From NCBI RefSeq assembly GCF_000247815.1, contig NC_021677.1, positions 7,704,447-7,768,446 on the forward strand: 64,000 nucleotides of DNA. The letters run 5' to 3'. Shown here one piece after another: positions 38,807 to 52,200 of this stretch. How positions within the stretch are numbered: the first letter of the stretch is position 1; the number at the start of each line of letters is the position of its first letter. The translations under genes and the position numbers were made by a program. The notes under the pieces are model-generated. The model was not told the DNA's origin, searched no databases, and saw only the letters and a program-made list of their open reading frames with translations. The stretch comes from Ficedula albicollis. Taxonomy: Eukaryota; Chordata; Aves; Passeriformes; Muscicapidae.

Positions 38807-38998
38807 CTGAGATTTGGGACACCAAAGCAGCCCTTACCCACTTGTTTCCAGAGAACAAGAGCTACCAGGATCATTGCTTCAAGAAGACCACTTCATCTGG
38901 ATTGCTAACACCAGCGGGGTGTCAGGTTGTATTCTGACTTTGTCAGTGTTTTTTTCTTTTGTACTATTGCATGAATTTTATTTTTCTCTTTTTTTCCT

Positions 38999-39004
38999 AT
39001 TAAA
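38999..39004 (+). promoter_or_regulatory. LTR polyadenylation signal ATTAAA
   Basis: ATTAAA lies 52 bp before the LTR end and is followed by a GT-rich segment, as expected for the R/U5 region of an LTR. Confidence 0.55.
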
Positions 39005-39056
39005 TTGTACTTCTGACTTGGATTCTCTCACTGGTTTTGATTTCAAAACCTTTACA

Positions 39057-41792
39057 CCACCCATATACAAACTTAAAACTGAAAATAAAAATAGCACATT
39101 TTTACTCGAGTGTCCATGTATGACAAAAGATTTTGGAGGTGACCTGGATGACCCTCAGAGAAAGTGTTATTCATTCAACAGGTGGTCAGCATATATTAAG
39201 GTCCCTCATCTGTATGAGGGCTTGACTCCACACTTCCCACCTGAACATCCAAAGTTACATAAGCCACTTTTTTCCTAGGAGAGTAAACCACAACACCACT
39301 GAAGGTTTCAAACTCCTCATCTGAATTTGAGTCTGTGACCTACTCATTGCTTCATTCTGTCCAAGCTCTGGCTCTGAGCAAGACTCACAGGGAGGGATTA
39401 GAGAATCACAGCTGATTTCTGGAGATTTCATCTCCCTAATGCCATGGCTTGTTTTAGTTCCACAAGTTCCCTAACCTTCCAAAGAGTCTCCAGAAGAAAA
39501 CAAGGTAAAGAGGACAAATAATAACTTAGACATCTGAATAACTTGGGCATCTACATTTCATTTTCAAAAGCCAGTTGGAATCTCAGTTATGTGAGCAGTA
39601 TGAAAAAGAAACTTCTCACACTGAAAAAAGAACTGTAGATGCCAGCAGGGAGGAGCACACCACATGTTTAATGCTACTCCATGTTGATTACTCTTTCCAT
39701 ATTTCCTTTACAGTCAATGGAGAGTGGATGACTTTTTCCAAATCAATGCAGAGCACCTTGGTGAGGCAGTCAAAAGACCACTTCTCTTCTGTATTTTTGC
39801 AAACTACTTCTTTTTCACTTTAAAACCTAAACCTCTTTAAAATGCTCACTAAATCACCCCAACCTTCCTCATTCATTAGCAAAATACCCCCTTTTATTTA
39901 CGTTTTGCTTATCCTCTTTAATGTTTGAGCATCCCCTTTAAGACTATTACATCCAGTAACAAAAGTGTGAAGCAAAACACTGAAGCCTTTGAGTTTGGCC
40001 TGTATAGACTTCAACTGTCTTCAGCTTTAAGAAGGAATCTGTATATAATGCACACAAGTGGCAAATCAAATTTATCAGCAATGATCAGATATTTCTGGAA
40101 TGTTGTAATACTTTTCCATATTAGTGTTAATTCTAAGGTGCAGTATATCTATAGAGAGCATACATAATCTCCTTGAGATGAGAAATGTGCTCACAAATCA
40201 GTATGTTGGCTGTACTTCCTGCCACTGACACTGGATTTTGAAAAAGTGATCTTGGTAACAGAGTAAATACACAGTAGTTTTCTTCTAGAGACTCAGGTTC
40301 AAGTTCTTACTCAACAACCAGGAAAACCAAATGTGATAGCCTCCATCCCAGGCACCACAAGTCATTTATCATCACCGACCCATCACAAACTCAGTGCAGC
40401 AGTCAGGCTCAGATGTCTGGCAGGAAAAGTCTGGAGTCTGGAGTAACTGGAGGCTTGCCTGTCAGCAAGAGAATCACCTCACAGAAAACCCTGCCTGTTG
40501 CACCAGCACCGTCTCTTTTACAGAGCATCAGCAACATTGATGATATTAATCAAAGGATATGGAACTGGTAGAAGATGAAATTATCAAAATGGAGCTGCCT
40601 GGAAAACAGGAATGGTTGGCGGGTTTTTTTTCCATTAGAGAAAACAATGTGTTTTTACTCACAAAGAAAACCTGACATTTTAGACACTGTGGAAATAGTC
40701 CTTGGAACAGAGATCTGGGACAGATCTTCACACACTGTGATCTCCAAGCCTGGCCAGGGAAGATGATGCAGGGATCCAAGAACCACTGTGTGTTTTCAGA
40801 AATGGCACCTCCTGGGCAGTCTCACCCCTAAGGGGGTAATGAAGTGAGACTCAGCAGAACCTTTAACACTTGTACAGCACTTACAATGGTTGAATGCAGT
40901 TTTCAGAATTCCATTCTCCAACAGAATTGAAAATGCATTTCTCTTTGAAATAATTCCTTTCCCCAAAGCCTAACAGAAGAAACAGTTCCAACAACAAAAA
41001 CGTTCTGTTTGATTTAATTGCTTCACCAACTCGGGAGAGTTGCAAGCTCCATTTCAACCCTGTCACTGGTGATGCAAAAGCAGATCCCAAAGAGAAACAC
41101 CTTTGTAAGTCAGTAGTAAAGTACTTCCATGAGATTTGTTCCCCAGCCTTATATTAAACGGGTAACTTGTGACTGGCAACACTAAGAAAAGAATTCTAGC
41201 TATTGTCCTTCAGCAGGCACTCTTCTGGCAGCTACAAAATAAATTTAGCCTAACCATAAACTCCAGTAACTATCAGGAATATGCATTATCTCTGCTGAAA
41301 ATGTACTGTTGCTCTGCAAGTCTATTAATGAGCAGACATTTTCAATTCTAGCTGTCCAGGCTTCAGAAAAATGAAAGGGAGTTTATAGGCATAAAATGCA
41401 GGAAAAAAACAAATCTGACTTAATATGCTGGGCTTTTTTCAAATGTATATAGCCAAAGAGCTTTAGAAAAGCTGGAAATTACTGTTTTCACCTTGTTCGC
41501 TTGGATAGCTATCAAATATTTTTTATTTTTAGCATCAAAGTAGCTAAAAGGGCATTGTTAGAAAGAATGGTCTGCCTCTCTTGGCTCATGAAATAAACTT
41601 CAGGGAGGGGGCTTAACTTCAGAGACTGCTTGAGAAAACAGGTCTTTTTTAAAATTCCCAATCTAGCGGAGCAAACTAGGTGCCTGTTTTGGTCCTCAAA
41701 GCTTGTGGACTTATTTACTTGTATGATTTTCATAGTTTGTTTTGATTTTGTTCCTGTGCGTATGATCAGAGGAGGATAGTGACAGTATCTCC
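39057..41792. other. Unique non-coding sequence
   Basis: Nothing recognisable beyond the LTR. Short open frames only. No primer-binding site or internal retroviral region follows the LTR. Confidence 0.5.
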
Positions 41793-41905
41793 TAAGAACA
41801 TAAACACCACTCTGTGTCAGACCAAAGCCATAAGCAGCCCTATATCCAGTTGTCACTAGAGGATGCTTGACCAAGGAGCACCTAAACCAGGACATGGAGA
41901 AAGTG
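41793..41905 (-). mobile_element. Old CR1-type 3' fragment, minus strand
   Basis: 'taagaacataaacac', 'ctgtgtcagaccaaag', 'ccctatatccagttgtcact' and 'aggatgcttgacc' follow the order of the 3'-terminal (UTR) region of the old amniote CR1 subfamily in reverse orientation (aagaacataagaa ... gggtcagaccaa ... cccagtatcctgtct ... cagatgctt). It is probably the same subfamily as the 30.4-kb copy, represented only by its extreme 3' end. Confidence 0.6.
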
Positions 41906-43980
41906 ATATTTTTTATTTGACCCCTGCTTTCCTTCCAATTTCTGGGAATTAACGATGCAGAGACTTCATGACTCAGATGTTACTCTGGATTTCTGTGCTC
42001 AATTGCTCTTTCATTGCATTGTGCTGCTGATAAGAAGGCTATCATTGATGCTCATTTGGTGCTCTTGTGAGACCTCTTTGGCCATGCCCTTTTTGCCACC
42101 TCCAGCTCCTTCCTTGAATCCTGGATTGGCATCTGAGGCTATAAAGCAACATTTTCCAAAGACATTGATCTGTGAAGACCAGATCAACAGCTGGTTGTTA
42201 CAAAGTTGTTTGCAGAAACCCATTGCAAGTGATTTATTCTTTTACAGCACTGGCTAGAAGTCACATGTGCACAAACTTCTTAAGGCACTGAGTGATTCGG
42301 GCTGAGACCTCAAAATTAGGGGCAAAACTCAGGCTCTGCACTCTCTACGCATGGACTGGGCAGATTCTACAGAATTTTCTGCCCAAATAAATTCTTGCAC
42401 CTGCCAGCAATGAAATGTAATGACTGAGGCCACTGTGTGCTGGAGTCATCTATTCCTTGTACCCCCAGCATAGTGAAGCCTCTGGTGTAGCCTCGTTTGT
42501 AACTGTTTGGGGAACTTCTCTGCCTTCTTTTGCCACAAGACTTCCTGAAGTTCTCGATCAGCTGAAAGCAGAAGGGTGATAGTGCCTTATGTCAGATGCA
42601 CTTCTATTACCCTTCTCTGCCTTCTCACAACCAACTCCGAAAAAAAAGAATAATCCAGCTTTGGGCAAGTTTCACAAACTTCAATCAAAAGACAATATTA
42701 GAAGCAGAAGCCTCAGTAGTACTTAACAATTACATTGTTAATCTTCATATAATACAAACATTAAATAATTAATCTCAGTGGCTGGAATTCAGCCCCAATA
42801 AAACTCTGATGACTTCTGTGGATGTTTGCCAGGGAGAAATTTAGCCTGCAATTTTTCTTGTCTCTCCTTTTGGCAGTCCTGGGAGCATTTTTTAGTTCCC
42901 ACCCTGTCAGTAGTACACCTTTTGGCAGGAGCAAACTCCGTGATGTGCCTGATGCTGCATTGCCCTGCACAGCAGCCGTGTAGCCCCAGTAATTCCCTGG
43001 GTACAACCACTGGTATATGTTTGACCATCTGTGTACCCGAAGGAAGAATGAACCTACTTACTGGGCAAACAAGAATAAACTTCTACCAGTTTTCTCAGTT
43101 CTACCTTAAAGTTTAGAAACTTCTGCAATTCCTAATTCACATTTCTCTGGGTGGAAATACAAAGAAAAATTTTGCCTCATTTCTTCCATTTCAGCAGCTC
43201 CCTCTTTTTAAATGTCACAGAGTTAATGTCACTCATATAAGAAATTTTAAAGCAGAACTTAGAAAATGCTTTATTTTAATGCCCAAACCTGCTGCAAATA
43301 TAAACCTTTTTAAATGCAACATAATTTGCTAACATGCAGTGCTAATTTGATTACTCCAGATAAAGGTTTTAGAGGGACCAATTGGCACTTGCTGCAGTGT
43401 GAAACTGGAAGGATAATTTGCCAAGAGAAAAGTGCAAGCTCTCTTTGGCACCCTGAAATGTGTTCAGTTGGTTTTGTGCTTTTGCATTTGAGTGAGTACT
43501 CCAACACAAATTGGACACAATTAGCAGCACATTTTAAAAAATACAGCTCAGTTCTGGTGCTAATTTGTGCCTGCAATAACACCAATTTCCCCTCTATTTA
43601 CACTCAGTAAGCGTACAGAGGCTAACACAGAGGAAAGCTTTGGACAATTCCCATTTGTATAGCACAGAGCAAATAATTCTTTGTGCCCTATGTGAAATGA
43701 GTCGAATATCTCAGCCCACTTTCCAGAGAACATGTGTCTACATCACAAAATCTGCCACCACAAGTTGGCACTAATTGGCAGTCTCAGCAAAGTGGCAAAG
43801 GAATGAATGGCCCCTGGATACCAAACTAACATTTTCCCCCTACAGGTGGTCTTTTCAAGTCGGAATTGAGACATACATTGTTTAGGCAAGGTGAAGTTTG
43901 TACTGCTGGTACATGTTTTGTTGATTCATAGAAGATTTCAGTGTATAGCGAGTGTTCTCATGAGCGTTACATTCATGCTA

Positions 43981-44045
43981 TTAAAAAAAAATAAACAAAA
44001 ACCTTAAATAGTATTAAAAAAAAACCTTTAAAACCCCCCAACAAA
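43981..44045 (+). repeat. A-rich low-complexity tract with C6
   Basis: Several A8-A9 runs separated by AAAC- and CCTT-type words, ending in a CCCCCC run. Typical low-complexity DNA. Confidence 0.7.
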
Positions 44046-47000
44046 GCAAATTCCAGCTGTCCCTATTTTCCCCCATTTTGTCCTCTCAAAATCGTCAGTA
44101 TGTTCAAAGGCAAACCAAATCTTTTCATTTCTCGTCAGCATGTATTGATGAAACAACTCCCTTAGATCTGACACCAAACCAGGAAATTAGGATGCCAGCT
44201 GCTTTTATCAGGGCCCTGATTGTTCAGACTTCATTCACAAATAGCCCTGTTTAGGCCATTTCTAGTCCAAAACTCACTGATATCAGGGGGAAGTCCCTAA
44301 AACTCCAGTAAGCTATAGAAAAAGTCCTTTGGTGAGAGAAGTGTTGAGGAATTCAATCTGCATGGTTCTGTGCCACAGAAATAAATACCATAGAGGCTTT
44401 GATTAGGGAGCATAATTATATTTACATGGAAACAAATCAGCTATTAAAGAGGCTCTTCAGAGTGTCTTAAAATTACATCCATATAGAGCAAAAGCAGAAA
44501 GAAGTTATGTTTTTCCTTTTTCAGCTAAGGAAAAAGGCTTCCAAAGTTAACTCAGAAGTCCCTGTACGTTGTCATTGTCATGTCAAGATAAAATATTTGT
44601 TCAGAATATGTACTTCAATTTCCTTGAGGACTCACTCAATATCATCGGAATTATATTTCCGATATTTTTTTATGTAAACTCAAACTAGATATCTGCTTTC
44701 ATTATCTACATTATAATTATTTTACACACCTTTAGATATGCTTTCAAAAATCACCCCAATTGTGCTCAATATGATTAATTTATTTGTTTAACAGCACTTC
44801 CTAATTAAGGGAAGACAGAGTTCCTTCTCCCCTTCTGATTCAGCCACTGGCTTCATAACAGGACAGGTAACAAGCACAAATCAGTGGTCGTGGGTTTCAA
44901 TCAGTGAACTGCTTGTCAGGAACTGGACTGAAACTCTCTGCCCCATCTCACAGGCTGGCACACAGCACATGGACACAGACTTCCAGAACTAACAACTCAG
45001 CTACAGGTAGGAATAAGCCAACTCTTACCTTGCACTGGTGGCAGAGGAAAATGGAGTGTTACTCGTGTGGGAAAGGATCTTTTCCTGCCACTATTCGTAA
45101 GCACATAAAGCCCCTGGGCTCTGCCAGTCCTCCCCCATTCATGCATTCAAAGTGAGAGGGAGTCATGATTAGCAACCTGTAAATCACAGCAGATAAAATC
45201 CTGCAGGGGCTGGCTCTGAAACTTCTGAACTGTGAGGCTCAAGTGTTGCATCTTAGTCTCTGCTTGCAGCTTGTCCTATCGAATTGCTGAATACACCAGT
45301 CCTTTTGCTGATGCAACCTCCAGGCTAGTTTAAAAAGCTGCCAAAGAGAAGTTATCATAACTTTATGAATAATCATCCAACAAACAAAAGAGTACTTTTT
45401 ATGCTTCTCTCGAGAACAGCTTTTCAGATTATCCAGAAAGTTTTTTAAGCTGTGTGGGCTTCTATAGGATGTAATAAGGGATTTCTTTATACGGTTCTTG
45501 TGTTTGTATACTTATTTGCATACTTATCTTACAGGGGTACAATTTGACATTATCAAAAATTGTCCCAGAAAAACTTTGACCGGTAACTCTCACACAGCTT
45601 GACTCAAGCTTTTTCTTATCCAAGTTAGGTAGAGAGATTGGAAGAAAAAAATACTTGGTTGTTTTCATTTCATTTTATCTCGTAGGTACAGAAATGGAAG
45701 AATCCCCTCTGGAAAGGCAACAGTGATCCTGGTGAAACAACACATTTGGCACACTTGCCTTTGCACCACACTTTGAAGGAGGACAGAGTTACCTGCTGCA
45801 GGTGCTAAATATTTCTGTTATTACTGCTCTTGGGCCCAAGTCCCAGGGAGCCCTGCTTGGCAATTAATTAGACTGTTGAAAGTCTAAACGCTGGTTATCC
45901 TCTGGCTGGTATGAAAGGGGCACCAAAAGGAGGAACCAAAACAGATACCACCCTGGAGAGAGAACAGAGGCTAAGAATGGAGTGGGAAACTCAGTGACAT
46001 GAAGCCAGAGAGGTTCAGCTTTGTGGCTTTGCAGGGCTGCTTCAGCTACTACTGTGCACTGACTTCTCTGACCTGTTAAACGAACTTCCCTCCTTTTAAA
46101 CATTTAATTCCAAAGATCTGCACAGGACTGAATTAATGTTATGTTTTGTAATGATTCAGTCCAGCCCATGTTTTTCTCCTAGGCCCTATCTGTCTTCTAA
46201 ACAAGGAGGATATTAGACATGGTAACAGGCTCTGCTGAATGATGTGAGCGTTGAAATTAGAGCTTTACTTGCCACTACTGCTTGTATTTGTTTTACGCAA
46301 TTTGGAAAAAAAATCCCTAAGTACTTTTGGACAGCAGGTCAGGCTGGTTAGCAGCATTTCTTCATTTCTGTCCTGTGAGAAGATCTGGCTGAACAAGAAA
46401 CTCATAGTAGGGATCAGTTGGCTGATCTGGGCAACCAAGTTGCATTTGCTGCTTTCACTTAATTTGTCCCGTGGTATTTAGAAACTAATTCAGCCCAAGA
46501 AGTTTTATATTTTACAGCATGCCAGAAAAGTTCTCCACAGTTTGTTGATGATGAAGGAAATGCTTTATTTAAAATAAAAAATGCAAATAAAACAACACTA
46601 AACTAAAATCAAAGCCAGATTTTAAGATGACAGGTGGTACCTGCTCTCATAGCTGTGACTGAATTTGATTAGAAAGAAAGAAAATTGCAGTAAGAGCTGA
46701 AAAACAAGCCTGAGGAAGCTGCCCTTATTTCACTTTAAAAATCCTAGGTGTTGGGCATGATGAAGATATATTACCATAAATCAAAGCTAATGCCATGAGC
46801 CAGATGGCTCAAATTTGTGTACTAAGCATTAGGCACTAACAGAGCACAACAGTCTGTTGTGTTTCCATGGGAGAGTTCTCAGTTTTCAGCAGCTAATTAG
46901 CCTAAAATTAATTAGGGCAAATCTGAACATTTTTACACATACACACACACAAAAAAATTGAACGGATGCAGAAACAGGCCAAAACCCCATGTCTGACTAG

Positions 47001-47088
47001 AGCAGCAATGGCACTGAGAACGGGAAGGAGGAAATTGTATGAGGGAACAGAATGGAAAAGAGCCCGCAGACAACTGCCCCAGGCAGGT

Positions 47089-47114
47089 TTAAAGAAAGAA
47101 AGAAGAAAGAAAAC
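47089..47114 (+). repeat. (GAAA)n short tract
   Basis: A few GAAA/GAAGAAA units in a row, imperfect. Confidence 0.8.
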
Positions 47115-48142
47115 AAATCTCTGGAGAATATAAACAGTCCATCTCCAAGGTATACTTGGGAAGCTGCTGCGTCGAGGATCAGCTTGTCACAAACTTGGTC
47201 CAGATGGTTGGGATAAATATTTTACAGGTGCCACACTTTACATGATGCTTGTGTTTAACCTGGTCTGCTGCTGTGGCTGTCTTGAAGAGATTTAGAAACA
47301 GTGACACCCAGTTCCTGTATTCCAAAGGAGATGGCAAAGCTCATGGCCCTGCTAGGAAGCTGGCAGTTCTGCTCCAATGCAGCATTCCCCTGGGAACTTT
47401 ACTGTAAAAATGCTACTTACCCCATTAGCCAGTACACTTTCTGGATGACACAGATACCAAATCCCACCCATTTCCACTTCCTTCAGGCACACAAGATTTT
47501 TTTTTTTTTCCAGATTGGAGCCTCAGGTCTTAAATAGCACACAAGCCAAAAAAGTCCTGTAAAACCAGAATTATATTTTGGTTCTTTTTTCTCTCAGTGA
47601 GCAAGCTTCATACACTCAGATGTGCTAGGCACTTTGGCTGAGATCTGGGGCACTGCAATAATGTTTAATCCCATTACTAATGCTTATTTTAGAATCTGCT
47701 TGTCCTTAAAGACATGATAGTGATCTTAATTATTGTCTCCAACATGTATTTGCCTGAAATAATTATTATACTTCATTGCTATAGAGACAATGAGATAAAA
47801 CTCTAATTTCATTTTATTGGCCCTTCTATCCATCAAGAAGTTAGTTTCTTGTGAGAGCTTTGAAGTAGTCCCCTTCACGGATTAAACTCCTTGGAAGTAC
47901 AAGAACAGAAGGGCAGGGTGTGGGGGAATTGAAATAATTTACATACCAGCAGACATGTAATGGGAATCAACAATGCAACCAGACCTACATGATGGTTGAG
48001 AGGAAAACGTTGAGACATGCTATTCAACATGAAAAAAGAAAAAAAAAATAGTCCGGTTAGCTGCAGATTCTAGCTCAGGAGGCAGCCAAGGGCTGCACTC
48101 AGGCAGAGGAAGCAAGCAGCAGAGAGGAGCTTCCCTAATCAT

Positions 48143-48195
48143 TAAAAAAAAAATAAAACAACAAAACTCAAATGCAACAACCCCCCCCAAAACAC
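48143..48195 (+). repeat. A-rich tract with C8 run
   Basis: A9-A10 runs, AAC/ACAAC words, then eight C (48181-48188) followed by AAAAC. This is another A/C homopolymer junction like the one at 28.16 kb. Confidence 0.85.
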
Positions 48196-50786
48196 CCATT
48201 ACAGGATAAAAGAACATCAGATGCTTAACTGTCACTTGGCTGTCTGCCAGGCAGGCTCCCAGCACCACTGTCAATATTCTATAATGTGTAGGAATAAATA
48301 GCACAAGCTCTGTCAGAGCAGCACCTAAGATTTTGTGTTAGATATGTGCAAGATGTTGGCTCCCCAAAATATGAAGTCTTGTGCTCTGCATTTCGTTACA
48401 AACAAAATTTCAGCCACATTTTTTTCAGAAGACAAGGTTGCAAACCTGACTGCTGATATTGTCCCTGTATTTACTCCCCAACAAATATAGGACAACTCTT
48501 ATTTCTGGTAAATTTCAAACAAGATAAAAAAAGAAAACCTATTCATTAAAGGGAAAACTTTGAACACAAGAATTGTTATTGCATGCAAGGATGAATTCCA
48601 CACAATCCTCCGAGCTGCCTTCTGGGATTGAAGGAACAATTTGGACTGGTCCTGTAATATCTTCTTGAGAGCCAGTGGTTTCCCACAGAAAGCAATGGTA
48701 TCCTAAGTTTTTAGGAACTTGGTTGCAATGGGTGCTCATCATTCTGGCCTGAATCAAGCAATTACACACGCTCTGAAATTCAAGTTTATGAGTTATTCAA
48801 TTGATCTAAACTTTAATCATGCCTTTAATTCTTAAGTCTGACTGGAGTCAGAGTGCTGAGGGCCCTGCCGATCAGAAGCTATATGGTTAGTATGCTTTTA
48901 AAAGTAGATTAGCATACTTTCAAGCAAAGAAATGTAAGTAAGTAAAGAACTTGCCCCAAACCTTAATATGTTCAGGATGAAGGTTTTGCAGTGCTGGGCT
49001 GTATGTAGCACATGTGATATACAAAGCAACCCTTCCTAGCTACCTGCCCATTGTGGATGTAGCTACAAAACACTTATTTTCTTTTCCATATGCTACATAT
49101 TTAAATTTCTGTCAAATATCCACACAAGCAGCTGTCATTTTTTAAGGCACAGTGGTAGAGACACAAGGATGGTGCATTACCTCTTCCTCCACACATACTT
49201 TTGTTCCTTCTGCCTGCTGGCCTTAATGATTCCAAAATAAAGATGTCTCTGTCTGACAGCAAGTGGCTGCTCTTTTTAGTGAGACTTCCCACTGTACCGC
49301 AGCCCTGATACCACTGTGCTGCAAGTAAAGTATATTCACTCCTTCCCAACACAACCTAGAAAGCCAAAACAGTGCGAAACCTCCTACTTGGTATCATGGC
49401 AAAGGAAGTTTTTTAAGAGAAAAATGGTGGTGTACAGACAATAGTACAGACAGTGTTGGTCAGAAAAAGCTTATATATGATTAGATTATCTCAAGAAATA
49501 CAATGCAAATGGTAATCACATGTATGTCACGAGGGCTAAATATAAATGTGTCAGAGGCCTCCCATATGGAGGAAGTCCAGCTGGTATTGATAAGATTTTA
49601 TGCTTCAGTCGATGATTGAAATGTTTCAGTCCAGCTTAAAGGTGTGTGCTGACACTTTCATTGCAGATTTTGTAAGGAAGGGTTTGCATCCTTCATGAGA
49701 AGAATCTTAAGCACGCAGATGGTAGAAGCTCAGGGTTCCATGCCCCACAGGTTTTACAGCCCTGGGAATGTTGTGCAGCAATTTCCTAAGTTGCCATTTT
49801 GCAGATCCTAAAGCTGCACACACAAGAGGAACATGCAGCCCTCTGAAACTATCCAGTTCTTAAAAGTAAAGCATATGATAATAGAACTTCCTCTTGGCTG
49901 ATTAATGTTCTTTAAAGCACTCAGCACTGTTTAATCATGTGATTTAAAAGTACCATTTCTGTTGCTATGGGAAGAGCAAAAGGCCAACTTGACTTCCAGC
50001 TCTGTGCCATTGATGGCTTTTATAATATCAACACATTAAAAAATCTCATCATTGCATTTAGGAAAAAACCCAGCAATGCTGCTCAGGTGACACAGGGGCC
50101 ACACTGGTGCCTGCCAGGGCTCTGCCAGGATCTACCACGGGCTGTGACTTCCTAGAGAAGCAGCTGTGTCATCTTGTTAGGAAGTAACAAGTCAGGCAGA
50201 ATCCCATTCTCTATAATGTGGTTTCAGAAGAAGTGCCAAAATTGTTAAATTGATTGAACAATAGACAGAAAGAAACAGAATTACATCACGCACAGTTCAA
50301 ATCCCTCTGCAATTGCTGTTGGCAGCAGGCTTGCAGCTACAAGAGACTTTTGCCCTTGCCAACCTTCAGGGGCTCCAAATTTTACAAAAAAAAAGGGCAG
50401 AACCAGGGGATAAAACTTAGTAGGAGCCATGGGACCAGAGCTGGTCTCTTCCCTCCCTCAAATGTTTGTCCTCACCTCTAAATTACGAAGCAAGGGCTCT
50501 GAGAGATGTCAGCTACAAAAAGAAGCCTGGTTCCATAGTCTGAGGACACACTAGTCCACCCATGCTGTTGGCTCTCCACCAGGAGAACTAAACCTCCCCT
50601 GGCAATTCAGCCACAGCCCATCATAGCTGGGCATCTCTGCCCAAATTGTTGCTCATATGTGCAGGTGCACCTGTGACCTGCTGTCGTGGATAGGGACGAT
50701 GAACCTCTGCCACGGTTTACGAATAATGGAAGGGAGGGAAGAAAAACAGACACTTTAAATATCCCACTAAAATTGGTACATGACAC

Positions 50787-52084
<1,298 letters not shown>

Positions 52085-52200
52085 GAGGCTGGGAAGGAGA
52101 CAGGAAAAAGGTATGTGACTTGCTTAGGGCTACGCAGCAAACCAATGGCAGAGGTGGGAGGAGAATTTGCAGGTCCTGGCAGAGCCACTGCCAAACCCTG
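52085..52200 (+). repeat. Ancient MIR/L2-like repeat relic
   Basis: 'gtgacttgcttagggctac', 'gcagcaaaccaatggcagag' and 'gtgggaggagaatttgcagg' keep the order of the MIR/L2-type core 3' boxes (gtgacttgcccaaggtcac ... agcaagtcagtggcagag ... gctgggaatagaacccagg). This is the best preserved of the four relics in the window. The ends are approximate. Confidence 0.6.

Larger units (their letters stand above)
38430..39056 (+). mobile_element. Solo LTR, ERVL-like (avian endogenous retrovirus), plus strand
   Basis: The right half is diagnostic of an avian LTR. It has a 'gggggaggagc' box (38771-38781), a TATA-like 'gataaaaa' (38799-38806), a leader-like 'gacaccaaagcagccctta' stretch and 'caagagctaccaggatcattgc' motif region (38855-38880). 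Then follow 'agcggggtgtcaggttgtat' (about 38913-38932), the poly-A signal ATTAAA (38999-39004) with a GT-rich stretch after it, and an end in '..tttaca' at 39056. The left half contains two direct 'taatgggcca' copies (38615 and 38701) and a 7-bp inverted repeat (38622-38628 with 38637-38643). The 3' end is firm; the 5' end is approximate. No primer-binding site or retroviral coding sequence follows, so it is a solo LTR left by recombination. It closely resembles ERVL LTRs I recall from zebra finch. No clean 5-bp target duplication could be identified. Confidence 0.75.
41906..50786. other. Unique non-coding sequence
   Basis: The longest unbroken unique block. No gene recognised. It includes an A/C-rich stretch at 43981-44045, a GAAA-type run at 47089-47114 and an A-run/C8 tract at 48143-48195. 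AT-rich, TAATTA-bearing segments at 46870-46930 and 47650-47830 look like candidate conserved elements. All open frames are about 100 codons or fewer. Confidence 0.5.

Noticed and set aside
38814..39278. 154-codon plus-strand open frame
   Set aside because: Most of it lies inside the solo LTR, which is non-coding, and it resembles no retroviral protein.
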